From contig JARWIR010000008.1 of NCBI GenBank assembly GCA_029959085.1, forward strand, positions 2,728,001-2,792,000: a stretch of 64,000 nt of DNA, in the 5' to 3' direction. Positions 20,430-32,440 of the stretch are shown one piece after another (position 1 is the stretch's first letter; each line of letters starts with the position of its first letter). The stretch is from Nemophila menziesii (lineage: Eukaryota > Streptophyta > Magnoliopsida > Boraginales > Hydrophyllaceae). Under the pieces are notes generated by a model. That model did no database searches. It was not told the origin of the DNA and worked only from the letters and a program-made list of their open reading frames with translations. The position numbers and the translations under genes were made by a program.

Positions 20430-21080
20430 TCTGTCACAATATGTGAATAGGATCTAAATCAATGAATAACAGTACAAAAGTACCTATAATTACATAACTA
20501 GATTTGAAAATAATACTAAATCATATTGCAAGATCAATAAGCATATTTTGGGTTTCATTTTAAGTCACAAGTTTATCTACTAAGTTGTATTTCCGATGGT
20601 TATCTACATAAGAGCTCTAGCTGAATAAATGAAAGCGCTAAACCCTCAAGGCAGAATTGGATCTGACAAGTTAAGGAGGGAGAAGATGAAAGATATCTTA
20701 CCATGATTTGAAGATTTTGATACTGATGTGGTGTTGTAATATATTGCCAAGGTAGCCCTACGATTTATAGATATCGTCGTTGTTGTATAAATTGGGTGGC
20801 GCGGATTGTCTGAGACTGGTGAAGTGTTCGAATGGTGAAAGATATGGGAGCGAAAAGTTTTGAATTGGATATGGGTCGAATCTCTTGGGGGCATTAATTA
20901 TAGATGTTGGATTATGGGATATTTTGATGAAGGAATTGTATAATTCACAGAGATGGTGAGGCCCTATAGAAATGAGACAGAGAGGCGTAAGCGATTGGGC
21001 TAGAAATGGAGACACGGGCTTATTGGGCCACCTCTTTGAGATATAGCTTGGAGCCTCGATATGGGTTGGAAATAAAAGAA
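20430..21080 (-). pseudogene. Transposase-like gene 5' region (minus), cut by element A
   Basis: Read on the minus strand this matches the leader and first intron of the relic at 4,040-4,760: AGGTGGCCCAATAAGCCC, an ATGGTAAGAT donor-like site near 20,703, then TATGCTTATTGATCTTG and TAGTTATGTAATTATAGGTA. It is truncated at about 20,430 by the LTR of element A. The divergent XH/MAPK pieces start just to its right, as at 34,500. The minus-strand frames at 20,646-21,015 lie inside this leader and are not recognisable proteins. Confidence 0.5.
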
Positions 21081-21084
21081 GATG

Positions 21085-21730
21085 TTTACATTTCAGTAAC
21101 TACTGCTTAAAGGAGGTCTAAGAATACAAAAGTTATCAGTTACATTTTCAAGCAATTGAAGCTGCTCAAGCGCAAGATATGATGAGGTACTTTGAAAATA
21201 ATGTCTACATCTATTCTATTTCTATCACACCTAAACATGGTTTATCAAACTCATTCAACGCTTTATTTTCATTTCATTTGCAGGCATCAAGTACATTAGC
21301 TCAAGCGCTCGATAACTATTCCATCATTTGACCAATTATATTTTTCCTTTACTTACAATGTTATTTTAAGTTGTCATTAAGAACAATTACTGGTACTAAT
21401 TAGCTCTTTTTGGTAAATTCCATCTGAAATATTGTAACCTGTTTTTTCCTTTTTTCTAAATTATTTCCAGTGTAGTCTATTTTAAATCTACTTCGGCTCA
21501 TTTCTTTACTTTGTTAATTGTGTGGATTTATATGCATTATTTCATTAATCTTCTTGATTAAGAAATTAATTATTTCAGGAAGATCACATATCAGAAGATA
21601 TTCCTTAGTTATATTAAGTCTTACAGCCCAATGGTCATATGAAAAAACGCCTTTGTTGAATAATCTAAGCTATATAGAATTACCCCTAACTATTGGACTT
21701 AAGTTAGTAGTGACTCAATAATATTTAAAA
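21085..21730 (+). pseudogene. XH-domain 3' end relic with 3' flank
   Basis: 21,093-21,125 encodes DVYISVTTA, then a frameshift and the KEV-like end of the XH domain. The flank contains TTCAAGCAATTGAAGCTGCT and CTTCGGCTCATTTCTTTACT, matching the flank of the XH pseudogene at 1,560-1,190 (minus). Only the last XH exon and the flank are present. It is fused to the transposase-like leader on its left and leads into MAPK pieces on its right. Confidence 0.55.
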
Positions 21731-21974
21731 TGTCTTAGGACTCAAGCTTTTAGCATCAAAGGAGTCACATTAATATGATACGATTAAGATGGGTAGTTGA
21801 CAATTTTTGTACATGTAAATAGAATGTACTGAATATATAGAGTGACAAATATAATTATAGTGTGATATTAATTACGTCAATTGGTCTCTTATAGTGATTA
21901 CCTCCAAAAAATCATCTTTTTTTGATAGAAATCCAAAACAAAAATCATTTATGAGTTCATCATTTATAACTTTA

Positions 21975-22150
21975 TTGGGAGTTATAAAAAAACATGTTAA
22001 CAATATTGTTTTACAGGATGTGATGATCCCTCGTAAGAAGGAACGTACCAAGGATTTGTATTTGGTTTACGAGTTAATGGATATGAATCATCATGAGATT
22101 ATTAATCTTCTCCGCCGTTATCGAATGATCTTTGCAAGTTTTACATGTTA
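21975..22150 (+). pseudogene. Plant MAP-kinase N-lobe exon fragment
   Basis: The frame encodes NNIVLQDVMIPRKKERTKDL, then [15 protein letters not shown]. This matches the end of the N-lobe and the hinge (VYELMDTDLHQII in group C plant MAPKs such as MPK1/2/7). The ATP-binding loop, catalytic loop and TEY activation loop are not present. The sequence after LLRRYR leaves the family. A relative is at 35,385-35,545. Confidence 0.75.
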
Positions 22151-22669
22151 CCTTTACTCATTTATTAATTTGATAATTATTTTTTTATTTATAGTTATAT
22201 GATTATGGAGTAATAGGGCTTATCCAAGGTTTTTCAATGGCTAACTAAAAATCAAAACAATCCCAGGAAAATAAAGGATAAATTTTCCGTTTGAGGGAGG
22301 GTTAAAAATCTTATATTTAGACTTGGGTTAATGTATATTTTCCCTTATTGCATCCTTGTCCGGAAAGAAACACACCTGAGCCCAGGAATAACCAGGTCAC
22401 ATGTTAAGTAAATGTATATTAAAAATATATGAATATTGTTCTAATCATGTTTTTTATTTGTGAAAGCTATCTTTTATGAGGTTTGGAACATCTACACTCA
22501 ACAAACAATCTCCATCGCGATTTGAAGCCTGAAATCTATTTTCGTTAATGCAAAATAACTGCGAAATGAAAATTAGGGCCTTTGGATTTGCAAGAAGAAG
22601 AAGTGAAACGAAGAGTTTATGAACGAATATTCTAAAGATAAAGCGTTCATAAGAGCGCTTTCTTATTCC

Positions 22670-23016
22670 AGAGGAATTCAATTTTCTCATCTATACATGT
22701 GGTCTGATCCAATTGCCATAGATTTGTTGCAACTATGCTCACATTCGATCCAGCTAAGAGAATTATAGTCACAGAAGATCTTTGTCATCCCTACATGTCA
22801 TCATTTCATGATCATTGGAATTCCAATGCTTCTCAAAATCTTTTGGATATTAATATTTAAGCGAATATGAGCAATGCTTTACTTAGGAAAATTATGTTGA
22901 AAACGATTAGTTACTACCATCCCGAACCACCTTTTTGGAATTCACCTATGAAGAAAGAAGCTGTGATCCATCAAAATGAGTATAAAAGATCAATGGTGCT
23001 AGAATCTTCAAGATAA
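22670..23016 (+). pseudogene. Plant MAP-kinase C-terminal fragment
   Basis: The frame encodes SDPIAIDLLQ, a frameshift, then [20 protein letters not shown] (ATG at 22,735), the C-lobe end of a MAP kinase (kinase subdomain XI region). LDINI, a stop and LLRKIMLKTISYYHPE follow, resembling the tail of group C plant MAPKs. The last part (PFWNSPMKKEAVIHQ onward) does not match the family. Related copies are at about 36,105-36,305 and 39,500-39,830. Frameshift and stop make it a pseudogene. Confidence 0.75.
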
Positions 23017-23019
23017 AAG

Positions 23020-23514
23020 AAATGTTTTAGCCTTTTGAAAAAGCATGTTTTTGCATAATTTGTGGGATTAATGATGTAAAAAATTATTTTTGAGATTCTA
23101 TTACACAATGTTGAACTCGTTATACTTTTAAATCAGGTTAGACTCGTTATATTTAATTTATGGACAGTTTTTCCTTCTTTGTTATTATTTAGTTGTTTTT
23201 TCCTTCTTATTTATAAATTCCGATTTTAATGTCCTAGGAGAAGATAAGACAACACAATGAAAATGTTGTTCATTAAAACTGAGAAAACCAAATTTCAATT
23301 TCTCTATTAGCTCGTCATTTGGATACCAGAAAACAATTTGACCAAAAAAAAATACCAGAAAATATTTGCTGCAAAAGAATTACAAGTTCAATAGTGTTGG
23401 ACATTTTAGCGTAATTGATCTCTCTTTTTTGCATTAAAACAAGAGTGCATGCTTGTTTTAATATGATAAAGAGATATTCGGGGTCAGAAGGTTTGTCGGG
23501 GGTCGGGGTCCAAG
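23020..23514. other. A+T-rich spacer, no gene seen
   Basis: The first 280 bases match the flank of the third MAPK copy (39,830-40,190). The rest leads into a GC-richer GGGGTCGGGGTCCAAGG stretch (about 23,498), where the element B pol fragment begins. The minus-strand frame at 23,315-23,578 is not recognisable. Confidence 0.5.
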
Positions 23515-24983
23515 GTGTCTTATTTAGAGATTCGAGATAAAAAGGGGTGTGAGAATCAAGTTGCGGATCATCTGTCACGTCTTGAAGGTTCAGAGTCGAA
23601 TAGTAGTCATGAGTTAGTTAATGAAACATTCCCCGATGAAAGTCTATTTGCTATACATGAAGCTACTCCAGGGTACGCAGACATTGCAAATTTTATTGTT
23701 AGTGGTAACTTTCCCGAAGGAGCCACTTCACAGGATAAGAAAAGATTGATGAGCCGTGCTAAACAGTTCTTTTGGGAGGATCCGTTCCTCTACAAAGTAT
23801 GTGGTGATCAGATGGTGAGAAGATGTATACCTGAGAAAGACGTCTTCTCAGTAGTTGCGGGGTGTCATGATTCACCTTATGGAGGACACTTCAAGGGCGA
23901 CCGCACAGCTGCTAATGTATTACAATCCAGTTTTTATTGGCCTACATTGCATAAGGATTGTCATGAGTATGTTAAGAAGTGTCATAGATGCCACTTTACT
24001 GGTAATATATCCAAAAGGGATGAGATGCCACATAATAACGTTCTTAAAGTTGAAATATTCGATGTTTGGGGTATTGATTTCATGGGTACTTTTGTACAAT
24101 CCAATGGGAACCAATACATCTTACTAGTTGTTGATTACGTGTCTAAATGGGTAGAGGCTGTGGCTCTACCAACCAATGATTCACGAGTAGTGATTAAATT
24201 CTAGAAGTCTCATATTTTCACTAGACATGGCACACCCAGATTTATTATCAGTGATGGAGGTTCACACTTTGTGAACAAATATCTGAAGACAGTGCTAGAG
24301 AAGATTGAGATACGACATCGTGTTTCTACCACGTATCATCAACAAGCCAATGGTCAAGCTGAGGTTTCAAATCGAGGGGTAGAATTTATCCTAGAGAAGA
24401 CTGTTGGTCCTACTAGAAAAGATTGGTCAATGAAGTTAGACGATGCTTTATGGGCCTACCGTACTAAGTATAAACTCATGTTGGCATCTCTGTATCTTAT
24501 AGTTTATGGTAAGGCTTGTCACTTACCTCTTGAACTTGAATTGGGTGCATATTGGGCGATAGCGTAGTTGAATTTAGATCCTCCTTTGGCCGGTGAGAAC
24601 CGTATGATGAAGTTGAATGAACTTGATGAGTTTCGGTTACATGCCTATGAAAACGCTAAATTTTATAAGGAGAATATTAAGAGATGGCATGATAATCGTA
24701 TCTGTGTGAAGAAGTTTGAAGTTGGACAGAAGGTCCTGAAATAGAACTCCAAGTTAAGTAATTATCCGAAAAGTTGAGATCGAAATGGTTTGGTTCGGAC
24801 GTTGTGACCAAAGTTACGCCTCATGGAGCGATAGAGATTGAACACCCAATCGAGAACCACACCTTTATGGTGAATGGACATCGATTGAAAATTTGTCATG
24901 GAAGCGTGGATACTAATCGCATGGTGGATCCACATCCTAGGGAAGTCATGTACTCCTTGAAGATGAATAGATGCGAGAGGTAA
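23515..24983 (+). pseudogene. Athila-type RNase H end and integrase, element B
   Basis: The fragment starts mid-RNase H ([20 protein letters not shown]). The integrase zinc-binding region follows (H and H in [11 protein letters not shown] and C in CHRCHFTG), then the catalytic core with the first Asp in VWGIDFMG, the second in ISDGGSHF and the Glu in [10 protein letters not shown]. The C-terminal domain gives KVTPHGAIEIEHPIENHTF and VNGHRLK. Stops lie at 24,202-24,204, 24,565-24,567 and about 24,740; a frameshift near 24,770 places the last part (24,774-24,983) in another frame. Protease and reverse transcriptase are missing, so it is truncated at the 5' side. The circular-permutation breakpoint at 24,688 lies inside the C-terminal part. 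Confidence 0.9.
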
Positions 24984-25189
24984 ATCGTCGAGCTTAACGA
25001 CGTTAAACAAAAACCATTTTATTTGTATATTAGTTTATTGCTTTATGTTTTTCAATTCCTAGTGTATATTTATAAGTATAATGTCGAGTCATAGTGTCTA
25101 ATTTTAAAAGAATTGAGAAAGGTAGTGTGTTAGTTGTGCAGGAATTGAGTTTGGGGTGCTGATGAACAAAAGAGGGAAAAATTTGCTGC

Positions 25190-25540
25190 ACTGGCCGACT
25201 AGCCGGCCAGATCACCGGCATGCCGATGGAGGAAAACACGAGCCCTCGTTTCTAGGACTTGGGTTGTTTGCCTAGACCTAGAAAAAAAGTTAAAGAGCCG
25301 CATCGGCTAGCCGGCCAGATCTCCGGTATGCCGGTCAGAAGGAAAACACGTGCCCTCGGGTTGCTAGACTCAGGTATTTTGACGGAGCGAAATTATACCG
25401 CCGGTATGCCGGTGCCCGAAAACACATGGCCTCGTGTAGTGGACTCGGGTTCAAGGCAGAAAGTTACAAAAAGAGAGATTTCCATCATTGGTATGCCGAC
25501 TATTTCGCCGGTAATGCCGGTCAGTATGTCGGTTTTGAAG
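25190..25540. repeat. ~107-bp tandem repeats with CCGG palindromes, element B copy 1
   Basis: Degenerate units of about 107 bp each carry a TAG-centred palindrome (CGGCTAGCCGGCC), an ATG-centred one (CCGGYATGCCGG) and a GGAAAACACGWGCCCTCG block. A fourth unit near 25,490 holds GGTATGCCGAC and CCGGTAATGCCGG. The third unit lacks about 31 bp, including ACCGGCTAGCCGGT, present in copy 2 (43,041-43,054). The open frame at 25,259-25,669 is a by-product of the repeats. Confidence 0.85.
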
Positions 25541-25544
25541 AGTT

Positions 25545-25895
25545 TGTTGTCTTATACACTTCTTACCTTATCAAGTGCAAACCCTAGCCTCTCCCATACG
25601 AATTTTCCAACTTCCAACCTTACAAATAGGCCTTCAAGCTTGATTAAACCTCTACAACAAACACCATAACATCAATAATCCTCTCCTCCATCTTCCATAA
25701 ACACAAATTATTCATCAAATTCATCACACTACACCATAAATCACCATCAAGATCATCAAGCTATCAAGAATTCTTCCAAGAATCATCAAGAAACCTTCTT
25801 TCATCATCAAATCCAAGCAAGAAACTCAAGCTACACCAATCTTTCTTAACTTTATACCATCCTTGGTGTAACTTGAGTTTTGGGTCAAATCAAAC
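25545..25895 (+). other. CA-rich leader of the element B downstream ORF
   Basis: Low-complexity sequence with many ATCATCAAG/CATCATCAA words ends in GTAACTTGAGTTTTGGGTCA (about 25,867) just before the ORF. It has the same place and composition as the leaders in A and C. Confidence 0.5.
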
Positions 25896-26303
25896 ATGAC
25901 AAACAGAACAGATGCTATGGATTATAAGAGGAAGTGTTCAATCCTAGGGATGAACAAAAATTTGCCTGAAGCCACAATTGAAACGGCCATCAATCTTGAT
26001 GAGCCTATTGAAAAGAAACAACAAGAAGAGGCACCTGCACAACCACTACCCAAGAAATTCACAGCTAGGATGAAGGTACCATCAAAGCCTAAAGAAAAGA
26101 CACAAATTCAAGATCAAGGTTTTTGTACTTCCTCTCAAAATAATTCTTGCACACCCCCAAGGGCTATCAAATTGCAACATGAAGTCGATCTTTCAAGAAA
26201 AGAAAACAAAGCACTTTGGGTGGAAATTGCACAGATTAATTCACAATTGGAAGAGGTAACTTTGATCATAAATATTGATAATTATTCTTCTTCGGAGGAG
26301 TAG
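25896..26303 (+). CDS. Downstream ORF of element B (MT-RT family), copy 1
   Basis: 135 codons, starting MTNRTDAMDYKRKCSILG. The first 70 residues are basic and proline-rich (QPLPKKFTARMKVPSKPKEK); residues about 90-125 are a heptad-like charged helix (RKENKALWVEIAQINSQLEE); the tail is acidic (NIDNYSSSEE). The start follows a GAGTTTTGGGT box. Here TAG follows SSEE; copy 2 (43,557-44,015) reads on for 17 residues through DMMDLYGQV. Related frames occur in elements A and C and at 545-800, always between integrase (or its place) and the 3' LTR. No known domain is recognised; it lacks the signal peptide and transmembrane segments of an env-like protein. A coiled-coil RNA- or chaperone-type role is only a guess. 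Confidence 0.6.
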   Translation: MTNRTDAMDYKRKCSILGMNKNLPEATIETAINLDEPIEKKQQEEAPAQPLPKKFTARMKVPSKPKEKTQIQDQGFCTSSQNNSCTPPRAIKLQHEVDLSRKENKALWVEIAQINSQLEEVTLIINIDNYSSSEE

Positions 26304-27330
26304 GACATGATGGATCTTTATGGCCAGGTACCCTGTTCTAATTCTTCTTCTTAATTAATGGTAGGCACTAGGTAGTTTATTTTTTAATTTTATAGTTTTA
26401 TTGAGTCTTTTTCGAGTCGTGGGGACACATCTCACTTTTGATTTTGGGGTGGGGTTGTTGCCTCATCCCAATTTTTTTTATTTTACATGCTTTTTGGAAA
26501 GATTTTTTTTAGGGTTGCTATTGACTGTAGAGTATTTTAAATGCCCTCATCAAGCATGCTTTTCATGAATTTATGATAGAAAATAGTTGTCTTTAGAAGT
26601 TGGTGTAAAACACACTTAGATTGCATGCAAATATGAGATAATTGATAGGAAGAATTAATGGACAATGCAAAGGAAGCAAACTTGTGCTTAAAGATAATGA
26701 GTGGTTTGTAGAACGTGAGATCTGAATGAGTAGAGAACTCACTTAGGTATGAACTAGAGTCAAGCTGTGTAAATAGGAAAATGATAGAGGCAGTTCTTTG
26801 TTAGCCCTTTAAATCCTTTTTGCCTCTATCCCTGAATTAATTATATCCTTCTTAGCCAAATTTTTAGCCTTTAAGCCTTTCTTTTTTCACCATATTATGA
26901 CCCGCACTTGAATCATGATCCTGAGACTTCTTGTCTTGAGCTTGAGTTTGGGGTGGTGGGTCCACTATATGGGAATTTACATTGGGTTGGGATTTTTTGA
27001 GCTTATCAATTGTGCTCGGTTATATATTTTGATGATGATTCATAGGTTTATTATATTTTAACCCTTTGCCGGGGTAGGAGTAAATGAAAAAAAAGAAAAA
27101 TAGAAAAAAAAAGAGATATGAAAAGTTATGAAAAGAAAAAATTTATGAAAAGTAGCGTGATATCTCAACATCAAAAAGAGAGTCATGACTATACAAAAGA
27201 AAGGAAATTTCATTTAAAAAGAATAAATATTTAGACCGACAAAAAGGAAATTTTTTTATGTGATAATCTTTAATGCTTATTGGGTTAATTTGGGGACACT
27301 ATATTAGCGCGTAAAATGGGTTGAGTGAGA
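26304..27330 (+). mobile_element. 3' UTR of element B, copy 1
   Basis: Non-coding. It shares its box order with element A: GAGTCTTTTTCGAGTCGTGG (26,404), TTGATTTTGGGGTGGGG (26,436), GATTGCATGCAAATATGAGA (about 26,619), ATGACCCGCACTTGAATCAT (26,896), CTTGAGTTTGGGGTGG (26,942) and an A/G-rich GAAAAAAAAGAAAAATAG tract (27,085). The duplication breakpoint is at 27,161. Confidence 0.7.
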
Positions 27331-30300
27331 ATGTATTCGATAAAAAAAAGATGGGTTGAACCAAACTATATGATAATTTTCTGGAAAAATTATTAGAAAA
27401 AAATTGTTATCTACAATATATTACAAGTATGTATTTTACATGTGATTAAATGTTTACTTTATATGACCTGTTTTCCATCAACTTAACTAAATATGCAGGT
27501 GATAATGATTACTTAACACAATAGAATTATCAAAGCTGAACATTATATGTCATAGATAATAGTTATGATTACTTTCTTGAGAAAATAGGGCAAAGATGAT
27601 AGACCTTAGCTACAATTTACCCATTACATTAATGTATTAAAATATTAAGTATTTCATTTTAAATTTTTGTTATCTTACATTATTATCTTTATTTTTAACT
27701 AAGTTAACATATAAGACAAGATTTATGCATACAAATTCTAATTTTCTATTATTTTATACATAAAAAATTATAATATTCAAAACACATCAAATAAAATTTA
27801 CAAAATTCGAAACACATTTAAAGAATAAATTTTTTTGTTCATTATTTGAATAATAATTATATTAATAAATATGGTTAATATATATAACTAATATTCTTTA
27901 TTTCAACAAGATTCCATTTATTTGATAGTCAACCACTTCTATCAAACCATGTTCGAATTCAAACTTTTTGTCAACTATTTATTGTTTTATTTGAAAATAT
28001 AATGTATCAACTAGGTTAAAGTGATAAGTTATGCCTATCAGTTCTACCATAAAAATATTTAATGGTCACTTTAGCAAGAAATTCAATGAATTCCTTAACT
28101 TGACAATAATAAGTTTACATGACCATCTCGAGATAATTTTTAAAGTGTTTATAAGAAGTTGGACAAATTTATAGAATGACCTTGAACAATTTTTTAAATC
28201 CTTAGAATCATTGGCATAATTTGGAGTTTTTTTTAGAATATTGTATGTCATACTATTTGTAGCACTGTATAAGATTTATTTACTTCATTAGAAGAAGTGC
28301 ATTTTAACCACATCAACAGTTAGTTTTCCATGATGATCATATTAATGAATATTGGAAACCAAATTTTTTTGAGATAAAAAAGATGGAATTAAATGTGAAT
28401 CAAGAGTTGTTTAAATCATAGCCCACCAATAAGGAACATAAATAGTGGTCTCCATCTAAAGAGCATTACTATGAGAAACTAAGAATGACTTATAATAATT
28501 TAATGAATGGAAATTCAATTGATAAACCTACAATGATTATTTCTTTTATATATTATGCATCTCTGTTCTATAGCTCTCCATATAATCATCAGCCTACTCA
28601 TTATCAATGTATATTACAATTTGTAAAAATAAGAAGCTCAATTAATACTACAAAAAAATTTAAATAAAGAAAAAATATTTCATAATCCTGCAATCCTTGT
28701 TACATAATTAAAATGTGAAGATCACCTAAATATATATGACTATAATTATTAATTTCATGATATTTATTGTATATTTATGATGGGACACTAGTTTTATTGT
28801 TATATTGTAAAAATGTTTATTTTGTTAATGAAAGAATATTTGAAATGTTTAACTCAACTTGTAGGATATCGTTTTTGAGGTATGTTGTCACTTAGGTTCA
28901 TGTATTATTATGAGTTGTATTAGGTGTAAAATTTTAAAAAAAGTAACCATTAGATTATATATTTCATATCTGTCCCTTCACTATAATAAATTCCACTTAT
29001 TATTATGTATGCTAAATATTGCAACAAAAAAAACAAAATATTATGTTTGTCGGGTCTTTTCCGGGAGAATTCTTAATATTCTTCATATTAGAGATGACTA
29101 ATATTTTATGTAACATTATTTATGAGGATAATAATTTTATATTGTAACTTTGTTGCATAATATTGTATATATATTAAATAATATTTAATGTGGTAACACT
29201 AATATAGATTTGAACTTCCAATAATCGATGCTTCCAAACATCATAATCAAGGTTGTAAAAGAAATTTCTCCAAAACCACATTCTACATCATCTAGAATAA
29301 TTGTAGGCACATGATATTGTTTCTTAATTTTTGTCATTTTCTTTTATTTTATGACTATGTCTTGTTCCTAATCGATTTCAAAAGATAATAATGACGATCT
29401 TACCTTATAATGATTGTAATACTTATGTTCATTTAATCTTGTAGGAAGTAATGTGAATCTGGAACAATTATATGGTCACTTTGTGGATGTAATAAACACA
29501 TTCGATTATTCGTAATCTTGTGTTATTTATGTTAAAAGTATTTATATATTAAATGTATTCTAATATGATTAACCTATTTTTTATTATTAACATGTACAAA
29601 ATGCAATTTGGTCAATGTATGTATCTAAGTTTTTGAATGGGAATAAAATAAAGAAACAAAGGGGTATCATTGGTCTCTACAGATATTAATTGGTATCTAA
29701 GTTTAAAACACAAGACATTTATCAAAATAAAATATGGTAAGTTTTTATATATTATTTAGTCTAGTCCAATCCTAAATTAATACCATTCCAAACCATATTT
29801 TGTCTATAACTGATGAAATATTTTAGTAGGCTTAATAGACCAATACTTTTATAAATCATGTCAAACTATTCATTGTCAATAGCCCAACTAATTGAACATG
29901 TAAATATAAAAGAAAAGCTTATTCAGCTACAATTATATAAGATATAAAACATACAAACCCTAGTTATTATATTTAATTGCTACCTCTACTCCATCTTCAT
30001 CCTTTCTTCTCAACCCTCTCTCTATTTGTCATCTTCAATTTTTGCTCAATTTCTTGTACAAATGATTTCTTTTGTTTCCTTAGATATGCAATAAAATGTA
30101 ATTTTAATTATAACTAGCATTCATTAAAAAAATACTAAAATGTAATTAGAGATAGAATGTTGAGGGGTATAGCCCAACACTTCGTATTCATAGATCCTAA
30201 TTTTGAATGATCATACAAAATTTTATGATGCCTAAATTCTAAACCTTTTTTATTATCTAGCAACTTTGGATATCTAAATCTAGATCTCTTATAAATATTT

Positions 30301-31900
30301 ATAACTTATTTTCCTAAAACTTCCCTTCCGGGTGTAGTTAAATTCATAACAAATTTACATATTAAATAATTGTATATGGATTAATGTTAAGCACTAGAAC
30401 TATAACTTATAACTAACCAGATTCCACATATTTGCTTAAATTATAATATACTTCCAAATATCAAAAAAATAATTCATATATTATACCTAGAGATCATACA
30501 TATTTAATATCAATGTAGTTAATGTTTTCTTCATACTATAATAATTAAAAAAAAGGAATATGTTTTCATAATTGAAAGAGATAAATAAGAAAAAAAGGTA
30601 TATACTAATGGAATATGAAAGTGATAAAACTAGGTGTTGTTTTTTCTTCTCCATACTTGTATCCTTTCTCCACACGTTTCTCCAAAATCTTCAACTAATT
30701 TTTTATGATTAAAATTCTAAAAAATATGTATATACTCCAGAAAATATTTCCCATAGGTTGGACCTCCTTATATGGGTAAAATATGGGCCAATGGTATTTT
30801 GGTATTTTTTGTTGATGATAGACTACTTGAGTCTTCATAGCAAATAACCCCTAACTCTCCCAGTTTAACTCAAATTTGCACCTTTTATTCTCACATGATC
30901 TAAAATCCAAGAGCTCATTTGAGCTTGAAGGGACAAATAAAAATCTTCATCAATTAAGCATCATGAATTTCAAGTTGATAATGATGATTTGTTGTCCATT
31001 TTGTTTGATCTTCAAATGAAATTTTTGGCTCTTTTGCAATTTGACTCGGGTTTTGACTTAGTTTTTTAACTTCTTAGATTTTCCTTCGGTCTAGTATCAT
31101 CCATGTTTCTATGTGCTATTTAACACACAATTATATCAAATTTCTCAAGAACCACATATATCACCCATATTAGCTACAAACTCAAAATAATGTCAAAAAA
31201 TGAGATATAAGTATGCCTAAGGTTTAGATAACATTTTCATGTGTAACATTTATGGTTTGAGTTCTAAAGTTTTAAGGTAATAAGATTTAACTTCAAGGTG
31301 TAACACTTTAAATTTAATTTTAAAGTGTTAGATTTTTTTTAAGGTTACAATTAAGGTTTAATATAAAATATGTCAATCATACTTAATAATATTATTGAAG
31401 TTTGTGATTTATGTGATTTAAGGTTTACAATTTACAGTTATGTTTAGTGTTGAATTATAATTTCTAAGGATAGTTATAAGGAGTAAGATTTTAATTCAAG
31501 TATATAGTTGATAAGGATATATTCGTCAAATGCATCACTTCCAAGGGTCGTGTACGAAGGCCTGAAAATGGATATTTAGATCACGTGAAAATTATACATA
31601 ATGATTAAATCTCGGACAATATCTCAAGTATACAAAAATAATAAATTTATATAGTCTTATACTATGAATTATTTAACATCATATATGGACATTTGAAACC
31701 AACATCAGATTCATGTCAAACTCAAGTAATTATATGGTCATGTGTCAAGTCGAAAATCTTGATGGAGAATTTCGCTATTAGCCTCCAATGAACGTAGAAA
31801 ATATAAATATTGTGTAAAAGACATGTATCAGAAATTTGTTTTAACAAAATTTATACAAAAAATTCATTTTATAATATTATTTAATTTTATAATATATATA
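27331..31900. other. A+T-rich region without recognisable genes
   Basis: About 4.6 kb with no frame longer than about 65 codons and no LTR, inverted-repeat or gene signature I could recognise. Composition is clearly more A+T-rich than the flanking elements. Words such as TTTTAAGGTTACAATTAAGG (around 31,340) recur loosely. It could be old decayed repeat or intergenic sequence. Confidence 0.5.
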
Positions 31901-31904
31901 ATAT

Positions 31905-32440
31905 GAATGTTATAGGCATAACTCTATTTTAGCCAGATAGGGGTTGTTTCGTAATATAGATGAAATGTTTTTATGTGGATTTGCAAGGTCTTCTGTGGTG
32001 GGTTTCTATGGTCACGTGTGGTGACTTCGGAGTTATATGCTCTTCATTTAGTCTCGGGATGACAAAGTAGTGAATTTTCTCTAGGTTAAGTATTGAGACA
32101 GATTTACGAGAATCACGGTGTTAGTAAAGGACAATGTAAACACGCAGGATTCAAGGTAGTTCCGTATTTATAAAGAGTCTAATTTATGCGTATATTGACT
32201 AATCAAGGCAAGATTAAAGTTAAAGACAAAACTAGTGGAATATGCAATCCTCCATATAGCTTATGAGTACTTATGAGGGACAAGATTGGACGGACAACAC
32301 TTGAAATTCTTTTAAACAAGTCCAAACAGAGAAATATCTAAAAGAATAGTACTTACGCGGAACAAGAATCTTTAGAATTGTTTTGAAAAAAAAGATATTT
32401 AGTAAAAAAAATCTTATGATTTTTAAGATCCAGCATGTAT
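31905..32440 (-). repeat. Dispersed repeat R1, minus copy, with flank
   Basis: On the minus strand it matches 6,050-6,420: AGTACTCATAAGCTATATGG, CAATACTTAACCTAGAGAAA and ATCCCGAGACTAAATG. As at 6,050, it follows the transposase-like relic in the same orientation, so the two belong to one duplicated block. One edge is ATGTTATAGGCATAACTC at about 31,908. Confidence 0.55.

Larger units (their letters stand above)
2058..27161. repeat. Source copy of a 25.1-kb segmental duplication
   Basis: Its right part (24,688-27,161) is repeated at 42,328-44,809 and its left part (2,058-21,442) at 44,812-64,000, the window end. The order in the second copy is circularly permuted. This copy is ancestral: the XH pseudogene is continuous across 2,058, the integrase reads through 24,688, and the element B 3' UTR continues past 27,161. 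Confidence 0.85.
23515..27330 (+). mobile_element. Element B, 3' half of an Athila-like retrotransposon
   Basis: In order: RNase H/integrase (23,515-24,983), palindrome repeats (25,190-25,540), CA-rich leader (25,560-25,890), downstream ORF (25,896-26,303) and 3' UTR (26,304-27,330). Both ends are missing: there is no reverse transcriptase on the left, and on the right the 3' UTR stops before the LTR (alignment with A ends near 27,330). Confidence 0.8.

Noticed and set aside
23515..24983. Functional integrase
   Set aside because: D, D and E motifs are visible but at least three stops and one frameshift interrupt it, and the reverse transcriptase is missing.
25259..25669. 136-codon ORF over the CCGG repeats
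   Set aside because: Low-complexity frame produced by the palindrome repeats; copy 2 opens a different start and the repeat indel shifts it.
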